A stretch of DNA of 64,000 bases from Leptospira chreensis (GTDB taxonomy: Bacteria > Spirochaetota > Leptospiria > Leptospirales > Leptospiraceae), in the NCBI RefSeq assembly GCF_016919165.1, contig NZ_JAFFPS010000010.1, positions 136,353 through 200,352 on the forward strand, read 5' to 3'. Of this stretch, positions 55,445-63,886 are shown piece by piece. The position numbers and the translations under genes are program-made. Position 1 is the stretch's first letter. Each line of letters begins with the position of its first letter. The notes beneath the pieces were generated by a model, which saw only the letters and a list, made by a program, of their open reading frames with translations, was not told the origin of the DNA and searched no databases.

Positions 55445-56212
55445 ATGATTTTTCTTGTGGTTTTAGAAAGACATCCAACAAGCCAAGTTCCCAAGTATTC
55501 CTCAAGTGATCTTACGGACTTACAAGAAAGATTTTTCTTGTTACAAAGAGAAAGTGCCAACCAGAAGATTGCCCATATTTTTTTGTTAGAAGGTTTTGCC
55601 TCCACAGGTAAAGGTTCCATCTTACAATCATTAACCATTCGTTTGGATCCCAGAAAGTTCAAAGTGCATTCTCCCTACGTGGACCAATCGGAAGACAAAG
55701 GTTATCCCTTCCTTCGGAATTTTTGGAGAGTGGTGCCTCGGTATGGGGAGTTTTTATTTTGTCTGAACACCTACTACAGCCGCCTCGCCTACCTTCGTTC
55801 CGAAAAAAAAATTGGTCTTTCGGAATACGACCAAAGGTTGTTATCCATTCTCAATACAGAACGAATCCTTTCTAAAGACAAAATCTTGGTTCATAAATTC
55901 TTTTTGCATATTTCTAAAAAAGACCAAAAGAAACGTTTGGAAGATTCCAAAAAGAAAAAAAAAGAATGGGAACTTACAGACTTTGATAAAGACCAAGGAG
56001 AACATTACAACCGTTACTTCGAGATCTTTGATTCGATTTTGAGCGCTTCGAGAACCATCGACTCCCCCTGGCAAATCATCACGAGCGATAAAAAGGAAGA
56101 CACCAAACTTTTAGTATTTGAAGCCATCATCGAAAGACTGGAACGGATTTTACAATTTGATTCGCGCGCCGCTCTCCAATCGATCAATCACGGAACGGAG
56201 CTCATCCCATGA
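55445..56212 (+). CDS. PPK2-like protein lacking catalytic residues (first half of split PPK2)
   Basis: A 255-residue PPK2-fold protein. Walker-A-like LLEGFASTGKGS at about 48-58 lacks the aspartate (GWDAAGKG in active copies), and the Walker-B region reads CLNTYYSRL in place of DRSHYGR, so catalysis is unlikely. Family features still present: RNFWRVVPRYGEF, ILVHKFFLHISKKDQKKRLED, HYNRYFEIFD. It overlaps the active PPK2 gene by four bases (ATGA). Together they match the two-domain class II PPK2, whose N-terminal half is inactive. The start codon sits directly after a palindrome with no ribosome site. Confidence 0.85.
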   Translation: MIFLVVLERHPTSQVPKYSSSDLTDLQERFFLLQRESANQKIAHIFLLEGFASTGKGSILQSLTIRLDPRKFKVHSPYVDQSEDKGYPFLRNFWRVVPRYGEFLFCLNTYYSRLAYLRSEKKIGLSEYDQRLLSILNTERILSKDKILVHKFFLHISKKDQKKRLEDSKKKKKEWELTDFDKDQGEHYNRYFEIFDSILSASRTIDSPWQIITSDKKEDTKLLVFEAIIERLERILQFDSRAALQSINHGTELIP

Positions 56213-56949
56213 AATCCAATCAAATACAATCTCGCATTTTACATTTAAACCAATTAGACAATACCCAAACACTATCCCCTGACGAATACCAGGCGAAGAT
56301 GAAGGTTCTAAAAAACAGAATTCGTGAACTTACTTTTTTATCCAAATCCAAAGATAGACCGATACTTTTGGTATTTGAAGGATGGGATGCTGCTGGAAAA
56401 GGCGGGGCCATTCGTCGCCTGACACAAGAAATCGACCCAAGACTATTCGAAGTTCATAATATTTCGGCCCCTAGTTCCGAAGAGATCCAACACCACTACC
56501 TATGGCGATTCTGGAATCGAATCCCCAAAAAAGGACAGATTGGAATTTTTGATCGTTCTCATTATGGCCGTGTCCTTGTGGAACGGGTGGAGGGATTTGC
56601 TTCCGAATCCGAATGGTCAAGGGCCTATGAAGAAATATTACTTTTCGAAGAACAATTGTTAGCTTTCGGAACCATCATTATTAAATTTTGGCTCCATATC
56701 GACAAGGAAGAACAACTCGTTCGGTTTGAATCTAGAAAAAACGATCCCCTCAAAAGGTGGAAACTTTCGGACGAGGATTGGCGCAATCGCGATAAATGGG
56801 CCCTCTACGAAGAAGCCGCAAACCAAATGTTCCAAAAAACCAATGCCCCAAAAGCCCCTTGGGTTTTAGTTCCTGCCAATGACAAATACTTTGCAAGGAA
56901 AACAGTTTTGGAATCGGTTGTGGAACGTTTGGAAGAAGAATTGGAGTGA
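56209..56949 (+). CDS. Polyphosphate kinase 2, catalytic subunit
   Basis: A 246-residue PPK2: Walker A GWDAAGKGG (58-66), Walker B/lid DRSHYGR (115-121), IKFWLHIDKEEQLVRFE and the lid RKNDPLKRWKLSDEDW. PPK2 phosphorylates nucleotides with polyphosphate. Activity motifs are complete, in contrast to the overlapping gene before it. The combined length (255 + 246) is that of a two-domain PPK2. Substrate (AMP or ADP) cannot be told by eye. Confidence 0.9.
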   Translation: MKSNQIQSRILHLNQLDNTQTLSPDEYQAKMKVLKNRIRELTFLSKSKDRPILLVFEGWDAAGKGGAIRRLTQEIDPRLFEVHNISAPSSEEIQHHYLWRFWNRIPKKGQIGIFDRSHYGRVLVERVEGFASESEWSRAYEEILLFEEQLLAFGTIIIKFWLHIDKEEQLVRFESRKNDPLKRWKLSDEDWRNRDKWALYEEAANQMFQKTNAPKAPWVLVPANDKYFARKTVLESVVERLEEELE

Positions 56950-57062
56950 TGGATTCAGGTTTCCAAAATTCAATAGATGAACGTTCCAAATTTTTGGGCA
57001 AGTCCCGAAACTATTACAAATCATAAACATCACTGCCGTTTGGCGATCCATTTTTAGTTTTT

Positions 57063-57137
57063 CTTCGGGAACGGGCTACTCTGGGGTCCGCGTTCGCTCC
57101 CGTCTGACATTCGTCAGACCAAGCCCGCCGTATCCCT
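57063..57137 (-). repeat. Interspersed structured repeat, copy C
   Basis: Reverse-strand copy: AGGGATACGGCGGGCTTG ... GTCTGAC-GAAT-GTCAGAC (57102-57119) ... ACCCCAGAGTAGCCCG. It begins 11 bases after the vapC stop and in the same orientation, so it would lie in the vapBC 3' transcript. Confidence 0.75.
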
Positions 57138-57147
57138 CTTGCGGGAA

Positions 57148-57549
57148 TTAAGACCAAATCGTTTTTAATCCAGAAATTTTATAATTCTTTATCTCTGAAT
57201 CTTTAGAAATGAAGGTAAGCTTTCTTGTTATGCATTGCCAGATAAGCATTCGATCAAAAGGATCTTTATGGAAATCTTCTTTCAGATTATGATAAGAAGA
57301 GGCTTCTTCCTGGTTCAGTTCGATTATGTTGATATTTAATTTTTCAAGTAGTCTGGGGATCTCCTCTGGTTTAAAGCCAGAGAGTTTTAGTTTGCCGAGC
57401 CTAAATTTTAAAGAAATTTCCCATAAGGAAATCGCACTCACTAAAATCTGATTTTCTTGATCCTGAACGATAGTTACAATCTTTTTACTCAATTGTTTTG
57501 AATCGCCAATAACCCAGAGTAAAGCATGAGTGTCTAAAAGATAAGCCAT
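57148..57549 (-). CDS. vapC: VapC-type PIN-domain toxin
   Basis: A 133-residue PIN ribonuclease: D6 in MAYLLDTHALLW, E44 in SLWEI, D96/D99 in HKDPFDRMLIWQC; these are the metal-binding acids of the family. VapC toxins cut tRNA or rRNA when unbound by antitoxin. The ATG overlaps the antitoxin stop by one base. Complete and probably active. Confidence 0.93.
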   Translation of the reverse strand: MAYLLDTHALLWVIGDSKQLSKKIVTIVQDQENQILVSAISLWEISLKFRLGKLKLSGFKPEEIPRLLEKLNINIIELNQEEASSYHNLKEDFHKDPFDRMLIWQCITRKLTFISKDSEIKNYKISGLKTIWS

Positions 57550-57785
57550 TAAATATTTAAGAAATCCTCTTCCGTAATAGAAAAATCTTTATCAAAAGAT
57601 ATTTTGACTTTTCCATCAAGTAGTCCAATTTTTCTTTTTGTATCAGTTTTTTGATCGATGGGAACGATCATAGCGATTGCTTTTTTGTTTTTTCCAAAAA
57701 GAATACCAACCTTCTCCCCTTTCTTGACGGATTCAAGAACTTCGGAGAAGTGAGATTTTAGTTCGCCAACGGCATAAGACTTCAT
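57549..57785 (-). CDS. Phd/YefM-type antitoxin (VapB partner)
   Basis: A 78-residue antitoxin: N-terminal Phd fold MKSYAVGELKSHFSEVLESVKKGEKVGIL (DNA binding), then a charged tail (TDTKRKIGLLDGKVKISFDKDF) that would cover the toxin. The ATG at 57785 is used; upward extension would run through an operator palindrome. Operators: CATAGTA-GTTT-TACTATG and CTTGACAAGTTGTCAAG. Confidence 0.9.
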   Translation of the reverse strand: MKSYAVGELKSHFSEVLESVKKGEKVGILFGKNKKAIAMIVPIDQKTDTKRKIGLLDGKVKISFDKDFSITEEDFLNI

Positions 57786-57824
57786 AGTAGTTTTACTATG
57801 ATTGCAACTTGACAAGTTGTCAAG
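57783..57824. promoter_or_regulatory. Operator palindromes of the toxin-antitoxin operon
   Basis: CATAGTAGTTTTACTATG (57783-57800, stem of 7, includes the start codon) and CTTGACAAGTTGTCAAG (57808-57824, stem of 8 around G). Likely antitoxin binding sites for self-repression. Confidence 0.7.
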
Positions 57825-57919
57825 CTAATATTCCTTCGATAATCCCAATTAGATTTTTACCCATTGCGCATAACACCAATTCAGTTTCCTATTCGACCGA
57901 ATCAAAAAATAAACCTTCT

Positions 57920-58603
57920 CTATTCATACCGATTCACTTGGAGATCGATAAAATCTAAAGATTTGATAACGGGGCCACAATAGGTAAGACCGAGCACTAG
58001 TCCAAGGCCCGAAGGACCTTCCAATAAATGCCAAAAAGAAATATGACTGTTCCGAGTGGATCCTTTACGCAAATCCATTTCCAGAATTCCCTTTTTTGTA
58101 ATATCGATTCTTGGACATACGGCTGCATTCTCTGAAATCCATTCACATTGGTCTTTATGATAAAAATCAAGGGGATGAAAGGGATCGAATGGTTCCTGAA
58201 ACCGGAACCCATGGTAAATTTTTAATTCACTGTAATTACAATCGAAAAAAGAAGATTCAGCATAACGAACCTTGGAGATGGCAAAATAAAAACCAAGATC
58301 CAGTTGGATGGGAAAGTTTTGCTTATTACTATTCAGCAATCCTGATTCCTCCTTCCAATGGCCTTCAGGATTACAGTCGTAATCACTAAAACATTTCTCT
58401 GGATTTTGGAAGAGTTTAGTTTGTATCGAAAGTCCACCATCATACAGGGATGTTTTGAATTTAAAATATCCATAATCCGAATGCATAAGTCTAGCATTTG
58501 GGTTTTCCTTTTGGGAAGAACCCTTACACAGGGAAATGGATAGAAAGACCCAAAGGAAAAGGATTGGGACAAAAAATGAACCTAATGATTTTGCTTTGTA
58601 CAT
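57920..58603 (-). CDS. Lipoprotein, function unknown
   Basis: A 227-residue protein with a signal anchor ending in LSISLC (cysteine about residue 26). The mature part is aromatic and beta-like (SDYGYFKFKTSLYDGGLSIQT, SHISFWHLLEGPSGLGLVLG) with several cysteines (CFSDYDC, DCNY, CEW, VCPR). Not a known family; Leptospira-type secreted protein. Starts 119 bases upstream of nothing recognisable; divergent from the PAS protein. Confidence 0.72.
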   Translation of the reverse strand: MYKAKSLGSFFVPILFLWVFLSISLCKGSSQKENPNARLMHSDYGYFKFKTSLYDGGLSIQTKLFQNPEKCFSDYDCNPEGHWKEESGLLNSNKQNFPIQLDLGFYFAISKVRYAESSFFDCNYSELKIYHGFRFQEPFDPFHPLDFYHKDQCEWISENAAVCPRIDITKKGILEMDLRKGSTRNSHISFWHLLEGPSGLGLVLGLTYCGPVIKSLDFIDLQVNRYE

Positions 58604-58755
58604 TTAAAAATTGATGCTAGGAAATGAAGAAATGCTTCACAACCAAACGAAATCTACCACCTAACCATAAGATTCTTTAGTAGATTTACTATTGCAATAG
58701 AAAATTCTCCTCTTTTTCTGATTTACTATGTAATGGAAACTGAAACCATCAACTC

Positions 58756-59361
58756 ATGTCTCCCGAAAGATCCTTAGATTATGCGCAGATGGTTTTGGAT
58801 AACTCCTCCGATGCGATTGTGCTTATGGGTCTAGACTATTCCGTTCTTGCTTTTAACCAAAGCATTCAGGACACCCTCAAAATCTATTCCGGTAGAGTAT
58901 TAAAAATTGGGGATGATTACAAAAGTTTTGTTACGGAACAGGATAAAGATGTTTTTTTTGATATCTTCCAAAGGGCCATTGCAGGCGAATCCATTCAATT
59001 CGAAAGACATTCCGACCACAAGGGCATTTCTATTTGGTTTGAATACAGAATCAATCCAACCTATGATAAAGAAAAACACCTTCTCGGTGTATGTCTGCGT
59101 GCAAAAAATATTGATATCCGAAAGAAAATGGAAATCAAAATCCAAGAACAAATCCATGAATTACAAGAGATTGCAAGAATCCAATCTCACGAAATACGAA
59201 GGCCCCTTGCTAATATTTTGGGCCTCTTGGAACTTTTAGAGTCGGGAATGCCCGAAGACAAAATCAATGAAATCCATTCCTATTTAAAGGAATCAGCTAA
59301 AGATTTAGATCTTTTGGTTTGTGAGATTGTCAAAAGAACAGCCATTAGTTTTTCTAAATAA
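58756..59361 (+). CDS. PAS protein with HisKA-like helix but no ATPase domain
   Basis: 201 residues: PAS domain (MVLDNSSDAIVLMGLDYSVLAFNQSI ... YRINPTYDKEKHLLGVCLRAKNID, about 8-125) and a dimerisation/H-box segment ARIQSHEIRRPLANILGLLELL (about 140-160) and a final helical stretch. The HATPase_c domain is absent and the chain stops at a genuine TAA; the next gene is unrelated. It could be a phosphotransfer relay or a decoy dimer partner for full kinases; a truncated kinase is also possible. Confidence 0.85.
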   Translation: MSPERSLDYAQMVLDNSSDAIVLMGLDYSVLAFNQSIQDTLKIYSGRVLKIGDDYKSFVTEQDKDVFFDIFQRAIAGESIQFERHSDHKGISIWFEYRINPTYDKEKHLLGVCLRAKNIDIRKKMEIKIQEQIHELQEIARIQSHEIRRPLANILGLLELLESGMPEDKINEIHSYLKESAKDLDLLVCEIVKRTAISFSK

Positions 59362-59439
59362 CAAAATTTCCAATCTGTATACTACTAGTTTTTTAATCTG
59401 TATACATACAGATGACCCCCTTTCTGATACACTAAATTT

Positions 59440-60252
59440 ATGTTTGAAACAATATACATAGTGGATGCCTTTACCCATTCTTTGTTTTCGGGAAATCCAG
59501 CAGCAGTCCTTGTTCTAGATCGATGGCCGGGTGATGTCTGGATGCAAAACATTGCAAAGGAAAACAATCTTTCCGAAACTGCCTTTGTCGTTCGCGAAGA
59601 GAACCAATACCGAATTCGTTGGTTCACACCAACGGTGGAAGTGGATCTCTGCGGCCATGCGACTCTTGCTTCGGCCTATGTTCTAAAGAATCATTACAAG
59701 GAAACGAGAGAGAAGTTTGATTTTGTTTCTAAGTCGGGAATTTTATCTGTCTCGGTAGATGAAAATTTAATTTACCTAAACTTTCCCACCTACCCCCTAT
59801 TCCAACGAAGCCAATCCATTAACCCCAACCAATTGGTTTCTGTTCTCGGAAAAGCACCAGTCGAAGTTTGGGAAGGAAACGATACCATCTTTCTCTATAC
59901 CTCCTCTTCTGATTTAGTTCTTCTGAACCCAGACTTTCCAAAACTAAGTGAACTACCAACAAACAGGGGCTATATTGCCTTATCCATCAATGGTTTGGAA
60001 AATGGGGAGCCTGATTATGAATTTCGTTTCTTTGGACCAGGACTCGGAATTCCTGAAGATCCAGCAACGGGATCGGCTCATTGCAGTTTGTCTCCCTTTG
60101 TAAGGGAGAGGCTTGGAAAAAATAGAATGAAAAGTCGACAAAGATCCAATCGAGGAGCCGAGTTTTTGATCGAATGTTTGGGAGAACGAGTCTCGATTGG
60201 AGGATCGGCTGTTTTGTACTTACGAGGAGAAGTGGCAAAAGAAAAAGCTTGA
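59440..60252 (+). CDS. PhzF-family isomerase/epimerase
   Basis: A 270-residue protein of the PhzF/diaminopimelate-epimerase fold: IYIVDAFTHSLFSGNPAAVLVLD, ENNLSETAFV (the catalytic Glu lies here), RWFTPTVEVDLCGHATLASA and EDPATGSAHCSL. Members isomerise small amino-acid or phenazine-like substrates; the substrate here is unknown. Standalone gene with no phenazine cluster. Confidence 0.9.
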   Translation: MFETIYIVDAFTHSLFSGNPAAVLVLDRWPGDVWMQNIAKENNLSETAFVVREENQYRIRWFTPTVEVDLCGHATLASAYVLKNHYKETREKFDFVSKSGILSVSVDENLIYLNFPTYPLFQRSQSINPNQLVSVLGKAPVEVWEGNDTIFLYTSSSDLVLLNPDFPKLSELPTNRGYIALSINGLENGEPDYEFRFFGPGLGIPEDPATGSAHCSLSPFVRERLGKNRMKSRQRSNRGAEFLIECLGERVSIGGSAVLYLRGEVAKEKA

Positions 60253-60494
60253 TAGGGTGACAGGGATTCAAAGTTCTAAAGACCAAAACATTAGGCCAGC
60301 GATTGCAGCGGATATCCTTTCCCCACGGGAAAGATAGGAGCGGAAAGCGCGGTCGCCTGACTTGCGATTAATCTATATTCACAAAGGCATTGGCGAGGCG
60401 CAAAAAAAAATCCACGAACCATTCCCCCTAAAAAACGGGAATGGTCGGAATTTAAACTCTTTTATCACCTAGCCATAGTTATATAGATCAAAAT
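60253..60494. repeat. Intergenic region with a hairpin-rich element (copy D)
   Basis: About 240 bases. A GC-richer segment (about 60293-60370) contains TATC-C-TTTCCC-CAC-GGGAAA-GATA (60313-60336) followed by GGAGCGGAAAGCGC. It differs from copies A-C and looks like a second type of interspersed element. The rest is AT-rich without a gene. Confidence 0.5.
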
Positions 60495-62663
60495 TTATTT
60501 AGAAGTTCTTGTGAAAACTCCGTCCCAACCTGGCGGCGGTGGATTTTTAAATAAAGCCTGACACCGTTTGATGAGAAGCCTGCTTGTTACATCCGGCGAC
60601 CCATAAATTTCGGATACCTTTTCAAAAGAGGCAATGGCTTTTTCCCATTCGCGGTTCAGATAGAATTGGAAACCTTCTTCATATTTCTGTTCGGCTTCTA
60701 AAATTTGTGGGGTCAGTTCGGAAACGAGAGATACCAAACTATAAATTTTAACAGGGGCTTCCTTCCCTTTCACACGAATCCAATCCAAAAATCGAAAATG
60801 AAACTCAAGGCTACAAGCGGACTCAATACTTTCGGAAACAAGAATGGAAACTCCATAATCTTTAGCTGCTGCTTCGAGCCTTGCTGCCAAGTTGACTGTG
60901 TCTCCCATCATTGTGTAAGATGCCAAACTATCTGTTCCCATAAAACCGACCTTAGCTGGTCCACAGTTGAGTCCAATCCGAAACGCCATCTCTCTTGCGG
61001 TTTCGGTATAATCCATTTTTTCTTTCCAACCGGACCTTAGAACTTCTAACTCACTGACCATTTCGAGGGCTGTTTTACAAGCAAGCCTTGGATGTTCTTT
61101 GTTTTGGATGGGGGCACCAAAAATTCCAACGATGGCATCTCCAATGTATTTGTCCAAAGTCCCTGAATTGGATTTGAGAATTTTTGTCATCGCAGACAAG
61201 TATTCGTTCAGAAGTCGAGCAAGGTCACTGGCACTGAGTTCTTCACTAATAGACGAGAAACCTGCCACATCGGAGAAAAATGCCGTGATCTCCCACTCTC
61301 CCCCTTTTTTCAAAGTATCCATGTCTTCTAGGGCTTCACTCACAACCCCAGGATCGACTAAGTTTCGTAAGATGCTATTAAACTTTCTTTTTTCTTTTCC
61401 TTCCGTATAGGTTAGATAAGCAAATCCCATAAGATAGGAAAGTGGGAAGGCGATAATAAAGGAAGAAGTAGCAAGCACCAGATCAAGTCGGTATAAAAAG
61501 TAAAATAGGCCCACAAACATGGAAATGGCGAGAATGGGGTATAAGTTTCTCAACAGATGCACTTGATTGACAAAAAGGATGATGACCCCGATGATCAGAA
61601 TGAATAGAGTGAAAGCGATCCCCCAGATTTCGGGAAGTTCGCGTAACATATGTCCTTCGATCAAATTGGAAGCAAACACAGCCTGAGCTATCACACCAGG
61701 AAAGAGACCATGGGGTGTGACCACATCGTCATGAGTGGAAGCGGCAGAGGTTCCGATAAGAACAATTTTGTTTTCAAAAACGGAAGGAGGAACGAGGAGT
61801 TTTTCCGGATCTTCTACTTCATTGGCATTCAACTCATTTAAAGATTCAATGATTCCCGCTGCCGAATAACGTGGGATATTTCGTAGCTCTGCTTCTGTAT
61901 AAAAATAAGCACGAACTAGGCCATCTTTCCCGAGAGGAATTTCCCTTTCCACTCCCTCTTTTTGGATTCGGAAATGACCTTCCTTCCATTCCGTTTCGTA
62001 GTTTCCGCCGGTGGCAAATGCTTGTAAGGCGAGAGTGGGAAAGTGTTTGTCTTTCCAACGAATGAAAGGAGTAAACCTCCGAAGGATCCCATCACTATCA
62101 GCAATCACATTCACCACATGGAGCATGGGTGCCGTTTCCCCTACTTGACCAATGGGAAAGGCCGCATTTTCATACCGAGGGAAAGGTATGTCGGATGGCA
62201 GGGGAACATCAAACTTTTCGGATATGATTTTTTCCCCCGTTCTTGGAACAACAATCCCACCATCTCGAAAATTGGCCGCATGAGATATCTCACCTAAATT
62301 GACATTGGCCGCCACAAGAGCATCGTCATAATCCGAACGTTCGGTAAACATAATGTCGATGATGGTGACTTTGGGTGGATAGATGAGTTTCGTATAACCA
62401 ATGAGAGTGGGATAAATATGCCTTTTCCAAGGCCACTGTCCAAGCTCTGGATGGTCGGCGTATTTTGCGATACTTAGTTCATCGATATCGATGATGATGA
62501 TGTCTTTAGAAAAACTATGGTGGGAAGGAAATAAATGAAAAAGAGAATCTGATAACTTTCGATTAAGAGTATTCGAAAAACCGAATATAGATAACAATCC
62601 CAAAATGGTTCCGGGAATCAGAACCATTAGAAAAAACGGCAGGAGGTATTTTTTTTGTTTCAT
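60495..62663 (-). CDS. CHASE2-domain adenylate/guanylate cyclase
   Basis: A 722-residue membrane cyclase. N-terminal signal anchor (LLPFFLMVLIPGTILGLLSIF), periplasmic CHASE2 sensor (KDIIIIDIDELSIAKYADHPELGQWPW ... ENKIVLIGTSAASTHDDVVTPHG), three membrane spans (about 350-420), then a class III cyclase (FFSDVAGFSSISEELSA, DKYIGDAIVGIFG, MMGDTVNLAARLE) and a short TPR-like tail. The metal-binding aspartates are present. It overlaps the M48 protease gene by four bases, so the two are coupled. Confidence 0.93.
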   Translation of the reverse strand: MKQKKYLLPFFLMVLIPGTILGLLSIFGFSNTLNRKLSDSLFHLFPSHHSFSKDIIIIDIDELSIAKYADHPELGQWPWKRHIYPTLIGYTKLIYPPKVTIIDIMFTERSDYDDALVAANVNLGEISHAANFRDGGIVVPRTGEKIISEKFDVPLPSDIPFPRYENAAFPIGQVGETAPMLHVVNVIADSDGILRRFTPFIRWKDKHFPTLALQAFATGGNYETEWKEGHFRIQKEGVEREIPLGKDGLVRAYFYTEAELRNIPRYSAAGIIESLNELNANEVEDPEKLLVPPSVFENKIVLIGTSAASTHDDVVTPHGLFPGVIAQAVFASNLIEGHMLRELPEIWGIAFTLFILIIGVIILFVNQVHLLRNLYPILAISMFVGLFYFLYRLDLVLATSSFIIAFPLSYLMGFAYLTYTEGKEKRKFNSILRNLVDPGVVSEALEDMDTLKKGGEWEITAFFSDVAGFSSISEELSASDLARLLNEYLSAMTKILKSNSGTLDKYIGDAIVGIFGAPIQNKEHPRLACKTALEMVSELEVLRSGWKEKMDYTETAREMAFRIGLNCGPAKVGFMGTDSLASYTMMGDTVNLAARLEAAAKDYGVSILVSESIESACSLEFHFRFLDWIRVKGKEAPVKIYSLVSLVSELTPQILEAEQKYEEGFQFYLNREWEKAIASFEKVSEIYGSPDVTSRLLIKRCQALFKNPPPPGWDGVFTRTSK

Positions 62664-63886
62664 GGTTTTAGTTTGGGTTTGAATTCACTCCAACGATCTT
62701 TAACAAATGCTGAATTCTCAGTGGAAACAGACGATTCAAAAAACACTAATTTGGCGATGCGAATGGTAGTGTCTGGATGTGTTTTTTTAAAGGAATCGGT
62801 TCCTTCTGATTTGGAAAGAGTGATTAAATAATTTGATAACCCGATAGGAGAATATCCGGCTTGGCTTGCAAGTCCCACTCCCGCCTCATCCGCTTCCAAT
62901 TCTAATTTTACGTCGCGGCCTGTTTCGAATAATTGTTTTTCCATTTCGTCAAGGGCCGCAGAAGCTACCGCATTCACTACCTCGCCGCCAGGAGGGGCGA
63001 GAAGGCCGGATAGGATGTCTAAAAACAAATTCGATTGTTTGAATTCTCCGTTATGAAAGAGTACAATGTGTCCCATTTCGTGTCCGATAATTCCTGCAAG
63101 TTCCGATTCGGTTTGGATTTTTTTCAGACTGCCTGTCGTTAAAAATATGAAACCACCGGGGCAAGCAAAGGCATTGATCTCTTGAGATTCAATGACACCC
63201 ACTCGAAAACTCAAATCTTTACGAGAAGAAACAGCGGCAATCCGTGCGGCCACAGTGTTTAGATAACTTGTGAGTTCCGTATCTTTTACGATGGGGTATT
63301 TTTTTAATAACCGAGCGGCAAGAGATCGACCGAGTTTCACCTCGGCCTGTGTTTCTTTTAAAACACTGGGTTCTGAATTAGAAAATAAGGAATTTGTAAT
63401 GGATTGGTTTTCCTCTTTTGCTGTTCCTTGAGGAGGACTTACACTGGCAGTGGTAAAGGGAACGGACTCAAGCCAACGCAAAGATTCGAAGTCATATAAA
63501 TCCCCTTCTCCTCTGACCCTCATCTTTTGAGTTTCCGAAAGTCCCCGTGCTGCTGCTGTCTTTGTAAAATCCGATGCCCTTTGTCTTGCGACCACGGCTT
63601 CCGAAGAATTGGAAGTGACACCGAGTTTGATTTGGTTTCCAGGAGGAAGAGGTGATACAAATAATTTCGAGACCCAACCAGAACGATCCTGTGACCGAAC
63701 TTGAACAAAAAGTCCTTGTTCGCTGATGGGTGAAAGTGCCTCTCCCATCTGCAAAGGAAATCCATCCGCACTGAGCTTGGGTTGGGAAAGGAGTTTCGCC
63801 TTTGTGCTTTGTACGTATACATTGCCCTTAGCGATCAGTGTTTGTGCTAAAAAAAGAAACAAAAAGGTGTGAGATAGTGCTCTCAT
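62660..63886 (-). CDS. M48-family metallopeptidase with SH3 domain
   Basis: A 408-residue exported protease: signal MRALSHTFLFLFLAQTLIA, an SH3b-like domain (VYVQSTKAKLLSQPKLSADG ... GLFVQVRSQDRSGWVSKLF), then an M48 catalytic domain with HEMGH (H269-H273) and the third ligand in LELEADEAG. Similar to BepA/LoiP quality-control proteases of the envelope. Its product is made just before a CHASE2 cyclase; the pair may link envelope state to cyclic nucleotide signalling. Confidence 0.9.
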   Translation of the reverse strand: MRALSHTFLFLFLAQTLIAKGNVYVQSTKAKLLSQPKLSADGFPLQMGEALSPISEQGLFVQVRSQDRSGWVSKLFVSPLPPGNQIKLGVTSNSSEAVVARQRASDFTKTAAARGLSETQKMRVRGEGDLYDFESLRWLESVPFTTASVSPPQGTAKEENQSITNSLFSNSEPSVLKETQAEVKLGRSLAARLLKKYPIVKDTELTSYLNTVAARIAAVSSRKDLSFRVGVIESQEINAFACPGGFIFLTTGSLKKIQTESELAGIIGHEMGHIVLFHNGEFKQSNLFLDILSGLLAPPGGEVVNAVASAALDEMEKQLFETGRDVKLELEADEAGVGLASQAGYSPIGLSNYLITLSKSEGTDSFKKTHPDTTIRIAKLVFFESSVSTENSAFVKDRWSEFKPKLKP

